Source: Coleophoma eucalyptorum (lineage: Eukaryota > Ascomycota > Leotiomycetes > Helotiales > Dermateaceae). Taken from it: a DNA stretch of 64,000 bases. Location of the stretch: positions 124,001 to 188,000 of the forward strand of contig JALRME010000018.1 in NCBI GenBank assembly GCA_026120035.1, written 5' to 3'. Of this stretch, positions 22,913 through 36,021 are shown piece by piece; position 1 is the stretch's first letter; every line of letters begins with the position of its first letter. A program made the translations under genes and the position numbers. The notes below the pieces were generated by a model. It did not search any database. It was given only the letters and a program-made list of their open reading frames with translations, and was not told the origin of the DNA.

Positions 22913-24840
22913 TCAGTTTGCGACAGTGACCCCGTTCGCCAAAGGATGCACTTTTCCGGCAGGTTCGGTGTTGGAAACACCGTTAGTATGTGCCTCGGCA
23001 CCATTGACGGGTTGAAATGGCTTCTCGATATCTGGGACAGCAAGACCATCAAATAAGTGGAAGAGACCGTGGGTTTGGTGGAAGTCGTTGTGAACTGTGT
23101 TACAAGTTAGTAGTATTCAGAAGAGTGGATAAGTAACATACCAATATTCACAAGAGACCAAGAATTCATCATGTTCTCGATGAGGCCACGGCTAGGAGTG
23201 TCAGCATCGAAGCAATGAGCCCAGTCCAAGCCTAGACGGTAAGCTTCATCTTTCCAAGCTAAGAAGCTTATCGTCTCTACGATAGTTGGTTGAACAATCT
23301 CTTTGCCTGGGAAGACACCCCAAGTCACAGCATTTGGTCCGTCTCCAGGAGCGTTCGTCTTCAGAATTCCTGATTTGTTGACGGCGTAGTATGTAAGATC
23401 GCGGTTACGCTCAATTCTCTCAATGAGCTCTTCCATCAATGCTGGAGAGACCAAGAGTTCGAGATAGGCCTTCTGATAAACATAGCCGTTCTTTGGACCC
23501 CAACCATAGACAGGGTGAGATGACTTTACGCCATCAACAGCTGGCTGAGAGTTGATTGTGAGCAAGCCTCGCTTGTTCAGGTCGATAAGATCCTCCTTGA
23601 TCACGTCTGCCTCGGAAGAGATTGGTGCCTCGCTCCATGGGAGACTCTCGACACCCTTGTTCAGGTATTTCAAGAAGATGTCAGCAACATCCTTGATGGA
23701 GGAAGGTTCTCCCCAGAGCTTGCGATTTTGCTCGTTGGTACCTCGAAGGCCAATTCCATATGCATCAAGTTCTCCAAAAGCAGGGGACCTGGAATCACCC
23801 CATCTTCCGTTAGGAAACTCATCCCATTCCTGAGTCCGTACCACATAAGATTTGTTACGGTTTCGCCAGAAGATTGGGCGGACATCCTCCTCGCGTCGGC
23901 CTAGACCAAGAGATTGTCTCCAGGGGAGAGCTTGCTTAAGTGGGCGATCTTGGGACGGCAACAGTTCCAATTCTTCAAGAAGCATACTAGTTGCTTGAGC
24001 GAGGTTCATGGTGTAGAAATGGAGATGATGAATACCAGCACTGAGGATCTTTCTGCAGAGGTCAGCTACCAAGCCTTTTCCAATGTTTCGTACTGCAGCA
24101 TCATCATTTTTGACTGCCTCGAGAGCCTCGCTCCATTTGGGGGGAACTTGGCAGCCCATATGATTGCATCTTCTGAGAAAGCTGGCATATGTGCTGATAG
24201 GCATGATACCTGGGATGATGGGGATTGTGATTCCCTTGGCTCGAACTTTTGCAACCCACTCGATGAAGTTATCAGCATCGTAGAACATCTGGGTGACAAT
24301 AAAGGTAGCACCGGCATCGACCTTCTCCTTCAAGTGATCCAGCAAAAGCTCTGGATCATCTTGGTCGTCACAACCTTCTGGATATCCCGCAACACCAATA
24401 TCAAAATGGTTGCCGTATGTTTGGCGAATATGATTGACAAGATCTCTGGCGTATTGGAAACCTCCCTCCGTAGCTACCCACTTTTCCCGTTCTCGTGGTG
24501 GATCTCCTCGAAGGGCTAGGATGTTGGTGCAGCCAGCCTTGTAAGCATTTTTAAGAGCATCATCGACCTTCTCTTTCCCCATATCGGTGCATGTAAGATG
24601 CATACATGTCTCCAGACCATATTGTGATTGAGCCACGCTCACCATCTCGCAGGTTAATTGAGCTAGGTTACCTCCAGCACCCCAAGTGATATCAATGAAG
24701 CTAGGGCCGAGTCCATGCATTCTGTCCATGCGATCGTACAAATTTTGAACACCTTGAGCAGTCTTTGGAGGGAAGAATTCGAATGAAAATGTTGGCTGTC
24801 CAGACCTTTCGGCCTCGGACAGCATGTCTTTGATATGCAT
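22913..24840 (-). CDS. met13: Methylenetetrahydrofolate reductase, MET13 type
   Basis: This enzyme reduces 5,10-methylene-THF to 5-methyl-THF, the methyl donor for methionine synthesis. Two exons (24840-23142, 23094-22913) encode 626 residues. The N-terminal FAD-binding barrel contains PTFSFEFFPPKTAQGVQNLY, DITWGAGG, ETCMHLTCTDM, ILALRGDPPRE, GVAGYPEG and FIVTQMFYDADNFIEW. The C-terminal fungal/animal regulatory domain follows a linker of about residues 300-340 and includes YGWGPKNGYVYQKAYLE and NAVTWGVFPGKEIVQPTIVE. The pattern fits MET13 rather than its MET12 paralogue. The last intron (47 nt) splits the V codon in SLVNIVHNDFHQTHGLFHLF. The tail ends EPAGKVHPLANGVTVAN. A probable intron lies in the 5' untranslated region. 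Confidence 0.96.
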
Positions 24841-25982
24841 GCTGGGCGTTTGGAGGGGTTATAGAAGTTTTTGATGAGAAAGATTCAGTCTGCGAAGAAA
24901 GAGTCAGCAAGGCTGGTCAGAGTGACGACGGGAGTGATTTCTGCCCATGAATGGAGATGATACTGCCGCAATTGGATTCTGAAAAGAAGTTCCAAGAGTA
25001 AGGATGTTGTATGATTATACCCCGCAGAACACCAAACAATGAGACCGAGCAAACACTCACCTAGTAACAGAAAACAAATATCGTAATGCAACGACTATGA
25101 CGGTATCCTACCCGAAGTATCTTTTGCGAGCCCAACGATCCGCCGCTTCACGCTGCATGTACCACTACGTGTAGGGAAGAGGTTCTGAAAGAAGATGAGG
25201 CAGAGAGCGAGAGCGGAATTGCAGGGAAGCAAAAGTCAAAGAAGGCAGGAGGGTTGAAATGGCGCAAAGTGTGTGACAAGGAAGTTCTATGGAGTAATGT
25301 GTACGGAGAGAGCGCAGTACAGTTTGCAGGGCGTTCGGCCTATCCCATTAAGCTTGATCCAATCGGGTTAGCGACTTCTGACTTCACGCTGCAGGAGATT
25401 GGAGAGAGAAGTCTTGCGTGTCCGAGGTCGTGCGAAGAAAATGAACGAGATAGACAAGCAATTTAGCGGTGAAGCTGACAAGGACGTCTAGATTTGTGTA
25501 CGAAGGAGTCATGAAAACGTTTGAACCGCGGGTGAATTGTAAAGAGCCGATTGCTTCAATTTCCCAGGAACAAACCCGTCCTCGAGCCAATCACTTATCT
25601 CCTCAGTACCCCTCTGTCGGCTTGTCAGGACCCCTCCTTGCGCTCCACGACCCCTACCGCGAAAAGGAGCACTAGCATTACACGAACTCGACGAATATCA
25701 AACCAGGATGTATACACGCGGCCAAGCAGTCTATATTTGCTCTATATTTGTAGAGGTTGGTTGTAGCACCTTTCACGTCCTATCATGGCTCCAACGTTGT
25801 CGCAGTTGCTACTTTTGCAAGCAAGTGACGATACCTTATCCCCTGAAAAGCACTTTTCCCCGGGCCGCCGTGTCGCACGGAACGCCATCGCTTCAAAACA
25901 CTCTCTGCCCAATGCACCCTTGGATATCACTTTACTCATACCACGCCAGAATTCCCCGAATCAAAATTATGTGTATAATCAA
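24841..25982. other. Promoter region of met13 and 3' flank of GCP2
   Basis: About 1.1 kb without a protein gene. Short frames on both strands (60-130 codons) have no domain features. It includes the probable 5' untranslated intron of met13 described separately. Confidence 0.5.
24890..25060 (-). other. Probable 5'-UTR intron of met13
   Basis: On the minus strand a strong donor TAG|GTGAGT at 25060 is followed 171 nt later by a branch-like GCTGACT and acceptor TTCTTCGCAG ending at 24890, 49 nt before the met13 ATG. This is a sequence-only prediction. Confidence 0.45.
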
Positions 25983-28838
25983 TCAAGCTTGTGCTCCCAT
26001 GTCTGCATCAGTTTGCAATCCTGAATACTGTGTTCCTTGATTAGCGGTGCTCAACCTAGCGCAGAGTCCTAGGAGGACGACTGTCTCAGTAGCGGCATAA
26101 TGATTGAGAGCATCTAGCAAGATTTGAAGATGCCTGCTGAAGTTATACTCGTACTTTGCTATTATATCGGACATCTTCTCGAGTTCTCTGGCGCTTGCAT
26201 CCGCCGATGGCACAAAATCACCAAGCCTTTGGCTTCGTTCTGCTTGGTATTTGGCCCAATGCTGTTGGTTCATGCTGCCCGGTCTATCTGGGCCAGCTAA
26301 GTCAAGGTCAGCCCGTTCAAGCTCTCTGGACAACCATCCTGTGTAGGTAGCAAACATCGTACAGGTTTGCATTAGTTTGGAGTGAATCTAAAGATTAATC
26401 AGCACAAACATCACTTGGGCATAGAAAAGACCTACTCGTAATAGTCGGCTGTTGGTGAGCATGCACTCTTTCAGGCACGTGTCCAGAAAATCGACATGAT
26501 CTTGCATGACTTCGTCCACAGTTCGCACAGTCGCAGCAGCACCATCCTTGCCATCTTCTTTTGCACTCAATCGGCTCATCAAAGATTGCCAGTTTGGCTC
26601 GATAACTTCGGCTGTACAGAAGTACAACAGTTGTTGCACGAAAACAAGCATTCGAGCCCGTAAAGTGAAGACACGACGTTTCCACATTTCAATGCCGTTA
26701 GATGTACTCTTGTGAGACCAATTGGCGGCCCTATTGTGAGTTTGCCAACATGATACGAGTTGCTGTTCTAGATAGCGCAACGAAAGTAGATACCTGAACA
26801 GAGCCTGGTATCGCCACACGGTCTTGCGACTGATGACGAGGGAAACTGGGAAAGGGACTGAATAGTCAAGTTGCAAAGATGTGAATCCGACAGCGTTCTT
26901 ATCACTCTCGTTACTTGGCGCCATCGAAGGAGCTTGTAGACTTTCTCCCTGCTCAATTCCGGAGATATTGACAACCCTGGTCAGTGAATTTGTCAGGCTA
27001 ATCTCGTTCATCTCGACTTTGATATCCTCCTTGAAAGGATCTTGAGCTGCAACACTGCCAGGTTGACGAAGTACAAGATCCAGCAGTGACTGGAGCTTAC
27101 TCGTATTGACGCTTTTGACGGGCTTTCGTAGTTCGGAAGTACCAAGCTCAAGGAAATATGAGAAAAAGTCGGATCTATCGAGGAAGAAATAATGTTTTAG
27201 CGATCGTAAGCGGGCAGGAAGGGCATGTGTTGTGAGAAGGAGCTTCAGAAGTGACTCGTTCGCGTGTGCATATGCACTGTTCACATTTTCCAGAAACCTG
27301 TTGTCGTCGAATGAACGAGGGACGTCCTTCACGGCTTTGCTCACATCGACACCTCCACATTCTCTGACTACATTTAGGTACTTCCCTGCCAGAAGGACTT
27401 TGTCTTTTACGCCTTGCAGTTGCGGAGGAACGTCGTTATCGCGCAGGGTGTATCTCCTCTCCCAGTATTCGTCCGTATAATCTTCCTCTAGTCGCTCCCT
27501 CCTGATGCTCTTCTGTTCCTTCACCAAAAACTCTGCATGGGGGTCTTTGATGCTACCATGATGCAGCCATTCATTAAGCATCATCATATATGGTCGACTA
27601 GCATCTCGTAATAATGATGTGAGCAGTGATCGAGCTGCAGGGTCTCCAGACATTGTCTCAAGGCGGTTCGTAATGAGACCTAAAACGCTGCCGCCCTTAC
27701 AAATCTTTTTCCCTGGTATATTCCCAGGACCAAGATCCCCACCTTCGCGAAGACTTTCTAAAATATTCTCAATATCATCGAAATCGCCATCCGAGTCCTC
27801 GTCCTCTTCTAGCAAGGAGTTCCTCTTCAGAATTTCGTGTGCCAGAGAGTAGACTTGGAACATCATATGACTTGTTGGAAGTGTATGCAAATTAAGAACG
27901 TGTAGAGTGAAAGACGAATTTGTCAGAAATTGTGTTTCCAATTGGGCAATTAGAATCAGGTAATCCTGCAGAAGCTTTCGGATTGCAGCACAGAGAGCAT
28001 GGTTCACAGCTCCGAATTCCGCTCTGCTCTGCACCTCCACAAATGCCTCAATGGCTCCATAGTGTGTTGCCAACTTCAACATTGTGGTAGTAAGATCCTG
28101 TAAGCTGGGATCGAGTCCTGGCAGTATCCTGAAGCTTGGCCCCGCAAGACGATCCTTCTCAACAGACGGATTATAGGTTTTGGCAAATCGAATGTATTGC
28201 CCCTCATATCCCATAAAGACGAACAGTAGATCTTCCAAAATTGCAGCTTCTTGGACTTCCAAGCACAATTCGTTTAAAGGTCTTGGCTGCAGTGCTTGTG
28301 GTGCATCGGCTGCGAGAGGAGGCACAGAAATGCGAGAGGCAAGAGGTGCTGTAGTATGAGGTTCAAGCGTCGCCTCTGGTTTCCATGGTGCTTCTCTCGA
28401 AATTAGTAACATGATCTTGTCTTCTAAGTAGTACTAGAATAGTATACCTTGAGGAGTCTCGGATTTGCTAGACTTGGGCCTGGTATCTGCAGAGTATGTC
28501 TTACTAGGCTCAAAAGGCTTGGTTCTTTCTTGCTGCATAGGAGCCGAAGGTCTCCTCTCTGGACTTCTAGTCCTCGAAGTCAAAGTCTCCCGTGTAGTCA
28601 CTTGCACCCTCTCAGTCCTGCGTTCCTCCACATTTTTCCCATTTCGCTGCGTGGTAGAAGTGTTCCTCCGGTGTGTCGTTCCAGATGGTTGCGGTGATCC
28701 TGCACGCCGTGATTCCTGCCTTTCTCTATCGCTGCGACTTCCTTGCCCTGAAGTAGCGCGAGGCCTGGAGCTGCCATTTTCGTTGGTAGTGGTTCTTCGG
28801 TCAGTATGTGAAGATACCCTGGCATTAGAGGCGGACAT
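25983..28838 (-). CDS. spc97: Gamma-tubulin complex component 2 (GCP2, Spc97/Alp4)
   Basis: GCP2 and GCP3 carry gamma-tubulin at the spindle pole body and nucleate microtubules. Three exons (28838-28448, 28393-26436, 26387-25983) encode 917 residues, close to human GCP2. The first 130 residues are disordered, rich in Arg, Ser and Thr. The conserved core starts at AILEDLLFVFMGYEGQYIRF, the GCP2 rather than GCP3 pattern. It continues with FGAVNHALCAAIRKLLQDYL, SRPYMMMLNEWLHHGSIKDP, RRERLEEDYTDEYWERRYTL, LLAGKYLNVVRECGG and SLKHYFFLDRSDFFSYFLEL. The C-terminal gamma-tubulin-binding half has VWRYQALFRYLLSLRYLEQQ and HVDFLDTCLKECMLTNSRLL. Intron 1 ends at the second of two overlapping acceptors (CGAGAG|AA), the only one that keeps the frame. 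The gene shares a 345-bp promoter with the proteasome gene. Confidence 0.93.
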
Positions 28839-29183
28839 TATTGTCACATCTGGCCTTCTCAAAAAATCAACAAAAAATGTCCATACGAGTAAACATCCAG
28901 ATTGAAGTTGCGATAGCTTCAACGCGTGATAGTAATAGTATTTGCGCGTAACGCGATCCACCAATTGGCGTCGATCCTTGATTGCTGGCCTTGCTTAGTC
29001 ATGAGGTGTCCGGGTAGCTTGGGTTGCGTGTGAAGCTGTGCCTGGCGACGGGTAGTGAAGGCAGTCAACAGCTTCGAAGTCAACGTCAAACAATAAAGTT
29101 CTCTCCTTCATCAAATCTCCTCAGTGTTAGAATATACTCTGCATCTCTAAATACCATCCCTCAGCTAAGACCAATCTCTCAAG
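28839..29183. promoter_or_regulatory. Divergent promoter, GCP2 / proteasome alpha-5
   Basis: A 345-bp region separates two divergent start codons, so it must hold both promoters. No specific binding site can be supported. Confidence 0.5.
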
Positions 29184-30103
29184 ATGTTTATTGCACGGTC
29201 AGAATACGGTCAGTGTGCAAGAGCTTCAAGGGCTCCCAAACTCACAAGTAGCAAGAGCTAACATATGTACAGATCGGGGTATCAAGTATGTACCAAATCC
29301 CCTTTTTAACTGTCTCTGTACATGGTTCATCTAACGGTATGATAACAGCACCTTCTCCCCAGAAGGACGTCTCTTCCAAGTCGAATACTCGCTCGAAGCA
29401 ATCAAGCTAGGATCAACAGCAATCGGCGTAGCAACTGGAGGAGGAGTAGTGTTGGGCGTAGAGAAGCGAGTCACATCGACATTGCTGGAGACGTCATCCG
29501 TTGAAAAGATCGTGGAGATAGATAGCCACATCGGCTGCGCCATGTCAGGACTACAAGCAGACGCACGATCGATGGTCGAGCACGCACGCGTGGAGTCGCA
29601 GAACCACGCCTTTCACTACAACGAGCCACTGAGGGTAGAGAGCTGCACACAGGCTATCTGTGATCTGGCGTTGCGGTTTGGTGAGGGTGCTGATGGCGAG
29701 GAGAGTATCATGAGCAGACCGTTCGGCGTTGCTCTATTGATTGCTGGTTATGACGAGGATGGTCCTCAACTCTACCACGCTGAGCCCAGTGGTACCTTCT
29801 ACAGATATGATGCTAAAGCTATTGGATCTGGTTCGGAAGGTGCGCAGGCTGAGTTGCAGAATGAGTTTCACAAGGTCTGTTATTTATGGCCCTGGTGGTG
29901 TTCTTTGCTGACTTTGTGTTTTTGCATAGTCCCTTACAATCGAGGAAGCTGAAACATTAGTTTTGAAGACTTTGAAGCAGGTCATGGAGGAGAAGTTGGA
30001 TTCGAAGAACGTTCAGTTGGCCAGTGTCACCAAGGAGAGAGGGTTCAGAATCTACACAGATGAGGAGATGGCAGCAGTTGTGGAGAGATTACCGGCAAAT
30101 TAA
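29184..30103 (+). CDS. pup2: 20S proteasome subunit alpha-5
   Basis: A subunit of the outer alpha ring of the 20S proteasome. Four exons (29184-29208, 29273-29285, 29349-29874, 29930-30103) encode 245 residues, the normal size. Exon 1 is 25 nt and exon 2 only 13 nt. Together they give [13 protein letters not shown], which joins [20 protein letters not shown], the alpha-subunit signature that gates the ring. Other family text includes [30 protein letters not shown] and [20 protein letters not shown]. The acidic C-terminal region ends [13 protein letters not shown]. Without the 13-nt microexon the N-terminus is out of frame, so correct recognition of that exon is required. Introns are 64, 63 and 55 nt. 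Confidence 0.96.
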
Positions 30104-30347
30104 GCATGTGATGAAGTCAGTAGTGCCTACGCACGAGTCTTTTGTCATTTGCAATTCTCTGTAGCAGGAGAGCATGAAGCAAGATAAGCTAGCGTAATAC
30201 TTCTCTAGTTATCTGGGGGAAGACTCCCAACACTACGTGTACAGTAGCCAAATAGCAGCAGAATAAAGCTGCATCTAACAAATGATTGCACGAACAACTT
30301 TTCTTCCACATTTACGATCAACTTTCAGCGCCTGAAACCGTATACTG

Positions 30348-33300
30348 TTACTGGAGGGTATCATCTTCGTCTAAGTCCAAACGTGCAAAATCAGCGTCAA
30401 AACCAAGTATGCCAAGTGCGTAATGAGGTCTGTCAGTTTTCGCAACTACCAATCTCTTATCGCCTTCCTCTGCATTAACTTCTGCAATGGCCTTGTCGAG
30501 TCGTCGGGTTTGATTAAATACTTTCGAGCTCTTTTCTTGCGGTTTGGTTCTGGTATATGGTGGGCCTCTGCCCAATTCTCCAACTTTGATCCAGGAGCTT
30601 TCACAGCCCTGGAGGATTGCTAGAGATGTCTGCCAACCCGTAAGACGAGAAATGGCTTGCAGCCTTCCGATAGTCCATGCTCGTTGTGCCGCATCTTGAT
30701 ACTGAAAGGGCTGTTATTATATGGTTATAGGGTTGGAAGAGTTCAGCTTACTTGCACAGCAGCAATGAATATAGGCATTGAAGACTCAATGATGGCCGCA
30801 CCAACGCCAGGATTTACCTGAGTGACTGTAGGACTATTGCAATCAGGCGCAATGCCGGCTGCAATACGACCAATCTCGTTGGCAAATGGTGCTGTCTGAC
30901 GTGCTGCAATTCCTGCAGCCATCATTGCCGCTGGAGGCATGGATGGATGAGCTCGATGACATGCTATGAGACCCATGTAGTAATTCATCCATATACCAGC
31001 GATGCTATAAGTCCTATAGTGAAGGGCTGTACCAAATGGGGTTGCAATCGATGCCGAGAATTCAGGACCTAGGGCTTGGAGATCATGTCCGAAGTTATCT
31101 TCAAGAATGGTGAAGGCACTTCTGATTTCTAGCCATTCTTCCTCGGCTTCCGCAGTCTGAACCTCGAGGTCTATATCTTCACTCTGGGTGCTCTGTGGAG
31201 AGCTGCCTGAGGATGATGCTGTAAATCCCATTGGAAGTTTGGCTTCATATATTTCTGGCATCATTCCAGCAAAGGGAGGTATCTGAGGTGGTCCTCCGGG
31301 AGGACCAGTAGGAGGGCCACCTCCTGAGCTCATTCCAGACATAGTAGAAGAGGTCGACTGGGTCCTTTGCTGAAATGCATTGTTCCCTTGAGACTGTGGT
31401 GGCATTGGTGCTCCCGGTGGTCGCCAGCCGCCATTTATGGCAATTACTTTCTTCTTCCTCTTTAGATCCTTTGCGGCGAAATCGGCCAGCCGTCCCAGGA
31501 GAAGCATAAGGTGGTCGTATGTGCCAAATCTACCTATAGTCAGTACAACTGGACTAACGCTGCTTGATGCAACCTACGAAGCATTAAGACGACCAAGTGG
31601 CGCTCTAGGTGGGCAATCCCCCCACAGCTCATAATTTAAGCTTTTATATATTAGCCATATACGCCAAAAACAACTTGTAAGATACTCACAAAAGGCGTCC
31701 ACCACCAAGTATGCTTTGGTAAACATCTTGTTTGGCATACCACCAAAAAAGGTCTTGCTGCGTCTCATACATGTCCAACTCCGCCTCTGAATAAGTCTTG
31801 GCACCGTCCAGGTCTGGAGCTTCTTCTTCCACTATCTGGCCATATTGATCGTATTGGAGTCGTTTGCCCATTAGCATGCTTACAAGGTTCTCGTCGACCT
31901 CGTCCTCGACTGACTGGTCTCTCCTACCATCATAGAAACTCTCGGTTCCATCCTTTACTGCTGCCTGATAATGTGCAGCCATCTCTTTTTGGCGCCGTGC
32001 TTGCTTCAGCATCTTTACTTGTCTTGCCATACCAACGAAATCGATCTCTCTAATCAATTGTTTTGCACCAAGGAGATGGTTACTCCACTTCTGGTGATCT
32101 GCACACCAGCATTCGTAGAAACCAAGCAACAGAGTAGCCGCAATCGTCGCAGGTTGTCTTCGTCGCGAAGGAACACCAACAAGTTTGGCAATCCTTCTTA
32201 AAGCGATAGCACAGTGCTTCAATGACGCTGTAATTGGCCCATCCTGCAATCTTGCAATATGTAGACTTGCTACAGCAAGCATTGCATGCAGCAGTGCTGG
32301 ACTCTTCATAGCTAAGATAGGGAACGTGTCTGTACGGAGAACATCAGCAATGAATTTAAAATAGAGTATACAAAAAGCAGTTAAAAGTTAAAAAAAAATC
32401 AAGATATAAGTATTCCAACGTTTGCAATCCCATATACGACAAGTAATTGAAATGTTTCTTACATGACCAAATATGCTGTTGAGATTTAGGTACTGGACGT
32501 CCTTGGAACATGAGTGATGGATTGGTTGGATATCGCTCGAACAGGGAAATGCTAGACCCAGTAACATTGATAAAGTGACAGAATATTCTCGCAGTCATAG
32601 GGTCATCAAGTGGTGATAAGGAGGCGGAAGGTCTGTAGTTGGCAAGCATATTAGCTCGATTGATAAAAGAAGTATAGGATCTTAAAGCCACTTCTTGTGT
32701 ATCTTGTCGAGCCTGTAGAGCTACCATTATGCCAAGATCATTGTTCTTTAAATGGCTTCCTTGTACAGCGATCTGATTTGACATAGAAGTTTCTTCATCT
32801 TCCATCATATCGTCCTCGTCGGAGACATCATAGATATCTTCGTCGTCATCAACTGGTTGATACAAGGAATTCCAGTCTTTAGACTGGTTGCCATGATACT
32901 GTTGCTGATATTGTGGGTTTTGTGGCTGCTTGAAGCTTGTCACATAATCCTGCTGTTCCAACTCTGGCAATTTCTGCTTTCCTTCGGACGCAAAACTGGA
33001 TCTAGCGGCTGTGTCTGGAGGAGATGGCAGGTTGCCCTGATTTGGTGCTGATAGCAGCTCTTTCTGTGTCGGTAGCCAGTTTCCAGAAGTTTGGTATGTC
33101 GTATGGTAGATTGTCGACGCTGAATATTGTTTATTAGAGTCGATGAACAATTCTTGAGAAGATGATAATGACGCACGACTCGGTCCTGAAGTCCAATATA
33201 AAGGACTGGTCTGATCTTGCATAGATTGCCGTCGTTCGGTATGCTGCACATTCTGCAATGCCTCAAAATCATAATGTGATGGTTGGTTTCGCTCTTGTCT

Positions 33301-33974
33301 CTCGTGAGTATTTGGTGCGTGTGACTGGTCCACTATATGAGGAATTCCATGTCCTTGAACACGAAAAGCGGACGCCGGCTCATGCTGTTGGCTCTGCAGT
33401 GTCAGCTGGCCGCCTTGGCCAGTGTGCTCCCGTGTGAAATACGAATTTAGCTCTAATATTGGAGATATCCGAGGTGGATTTTGTGTGGTGGGTGAGATAC
33501 CAGTATGTGATGTTCCTGGCAAATTGGTACTAGGTGGTTTTGGAGCAATATTCAGCAGTGGAGCAGATGCAGTTGCTGCTTGTTGATATGGCTGAGAGGG
33601 AATAGCTGATTGGGGCTCTGAAACAAATGAGAAGCTTGAAGTTCCAGCAAAAGGACCACGAAAGGCACTAAGAGGATCTTTAAAGACAACTCTTTGATTA
33701 TAGCCTTCGCATTGGCGTTTTGATTTTGTGCAGTTGGAACAAGTTGGCTTCTCCTCTCCACATTTAATACGCCGTCTACGACATGCTACAAATAGATGAA
33801 GATTAGAAAACAAATCACTATGATCTTTCGTTATCCCGACTTACTCAAGCATCCAGTCTTTGTCCTTTTTGCTTTCTTCCTGTTGATCTTTGCTTCGCCA
33901 TCTTCTCCAGTGTCTCTGTCGTCAGCCTTGGTCTCTGCATCTGGAGATCCCGGCTGGCTTTCAAGGCCAGTCAT
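30348..33974 (-). CDS. Zn2Cys6 fungal transcription factor
   Basis: A nuclear DNA-binding regulator of unknown targets. Six exons (33974-33845, 33785-32463, 32329-31690, 31640-31578, 31529-30752, 30710-30348) encode 1098 residues. The zinc cluster C-x2-C-x6-C-x6-C-x2-C-x6-C uses Cys42, 45, 52, 59, 62 and 69. Intron 1 falls between the first two cysteines. A basic patch precedes it (NRKKAKRTKTG), and EGYNQRVVFKDPLSAFRGPF follows. A Gln/Ser/Pro-rich region fills about 90-330, with acidic DEDIYDVSDEDDMMEDEE. The C-terminal half resembles the fungal-specific regulatory domain (SPALLHAMLAVASLHIARLQ, LFLNYELWGDCPPRAPLGRL) and contains a GPPTGPPGGPP run. I recall similar organisation in Neurospora acr-2 but cannot confirm it. 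The start is the first ATG in frame. The 133-nt intron 2 is the longest here. Confidence 0.88.
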
Positions 33975-35630
33975 TGTATGAGACAAATTGGCTGCGATCG
34001 CATCACTGATGTTCACAAAGACTGCGAGATTCAGCCTCAGTGTCTCGATAAAGGTAATCTCGTGCTAACTCTAAAATTTATGCAACTTAATATCGAGGCT
34101 TGGAGAAAAACAGAGGGATCTGGCGGAGACAAGGTCCAGCAATATCCTTAAGTCAATATGCCACCTCGCCGGTTCCTATATCGCTTTCAGCGTGGGGAGG
34201 CTACCCACGGCAATATGTATACTCTCGTGGAGCTCTCAGCTGCCGGGGGAGAATAGTCCGATCCAGGATAACGGTCGGAAACAGAGTTTCCCGCCTGCAA
34301 GTAATAATTCAAAAGTCTAAATCGAAGCTAGACTTGCATATATATATATTTCATAAAACAACGTAGGTGGAGATGCTGGAAATGGCGTCAAGGTAGATGA
34401 AGAAGTGGTTGTACGGGAAGAAGTCTGACATGGATGGATGGTCAGTACAGGTTCAGTAGCTCGGTCCCTAGGGTTCAAGGTCCCACGATCACGGAAGCGG
34501 AGACCAGTCAACGCTCGTTAGGAAACAGAATCTGATAATCCAGATTATAGGAAAGTTCAGTGGCGTAGAACTGCTATCCACACACGTAGAAGTGGAAGTA
34601 CACCATCGGCATTGAAAATATGCTGAAGCGCCAACCTTTGCACCTGTCAGTCAATGCCCCAGATTTGGGGGGGGAACTGGATGACAAGTCGGATGTGCGG
34701 ATTGAAGCTACTGTAGAGATTGACCGATTTGGGACATGGCGGCGGTGGTTGTAAGTCTAGCTCTCCCACTTGGATCAACTAGTCAGAAGACCGTGTACCT
34801 GCAATGGAAGATGCAAGTACTGCAAGGCAAGGCAGTCTTTCACGACCCACGCCATCGATCAGCCAGAACGGCGATCTTTGGACAACCAAGCATTCTAGGA
34901 GCAGCCACCAATCCCTACGCCTGCACCGGCGTGGTTCGACAATGCTCCTGTCATTCTGTCTTGAAAACATGACAAGGAAGCACGTACAGATTCAACAGCA
35001 ATATCCTGCGGGTACAGGATTCCCTCAAGGGTAAGTAGCAATAGTTGATTCTACACCAAACCAAGGAGGCGTCAAGGTCAATAGTGATCGAGGGATGATG
35101 GCGTCAATCCAGATCGAATCAATACTATGGCTGCACCGGTGGGAGTTGGAAACAGTGACGAGGCCGTGGATGATTTGCAGCTAAGAGCTTGGGAGGCTAC
35201 ACATGAAGGGAGTGGCTGGATGCAAAGCAAGGCAAAGGAATGATGGGTTGTAAAATGTGGTAAAGTCTTCTGGACATGGTCGGGGGCGGGAGAGATAAGG
35301 GGAATAATAAGAAACATAGAGCAAGTTGGCTGGCGGAAGCATAGGGAGCCTGCTTACTGGCCTTCTTGGGGATAATATGAGTCTATAGATTGAAAAGTGC
35401 CATAGTAATGAACGATGGATGCTGGGATCCGAGCTAGCTCTTCCGACCGGAGGCGCTTCTGCGGCTGTGGGTTTCCCCTCTCTGCAGCATGCTTGCTTCT
35501 CTCGTATCCCTTTTCCCTTTTCTCTTCTTACGGCCGATGGAATCCCTGTCCCTCGATCTCTCTGCCAGTTATTTTAAGGTTAATTGAGTGCGCTCTCTCT
35601 GCTGGGCCGACTGCCCTCATCCCTGTTCTG

Positions 35631-35698
35631 TGCTGTGCTGTGCTGTGCTGTTCTGTTAAGTTTTCTGGCTCACTTGCTCACTTGCTTGCTTGCTTGCT
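35631..35698. repeat. Short microsatellites (TGCTG)4 and (CTTG)4
   Basis: Four TGCTG units at 35631-35650 are followed by four CTTG units at 35681-35698. Both lie in non-coding DNA. Confidence 0.85.
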
Positions 35699-36021
35699 GT
35701 GGATGGGCAAGCATCGTGCACTGGCGGGTGGTACTACCCATTACCAATCCCGTTCAGGAAAACGCCTAGCTGGTCGTCAGATGCAGCGGACATCTGCATC
35801 GAGATCTGCTCCTCACCCGCACCACAACTTCCCAATCTCCCCATGCCACGCACCTCACGTTCAACGCATGCACAAAGCCTTGGTCAAGGAAAGATCGACG
35901 TCTGGTTCTCAGATACCGGTCTACGGGTTTGATATCCTTCCCCCTAGTGTGCTAATCACATTCTCTGGATTACACTCATATTATGCAGCTGTACGATTCG
36001 GGTTGGGGATTTAACCCTGTT

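Noticed and set aside
28465..28905. 146-codon plus-strand frame opposite the GCP2 N-terminus
   Set aside because: It is antisense to the Arg/Ser-rich first exon of GCP2, has no domain text, and would overlap the divergent promoter.
35415..36014. 199-codon open frame upstream of RRP8
   Set aside because: It begins with ATG but runs through the TGCTG and CTTG microsatellites, giving CCAVLCC-like and Leu-rich text. No family is recognised.
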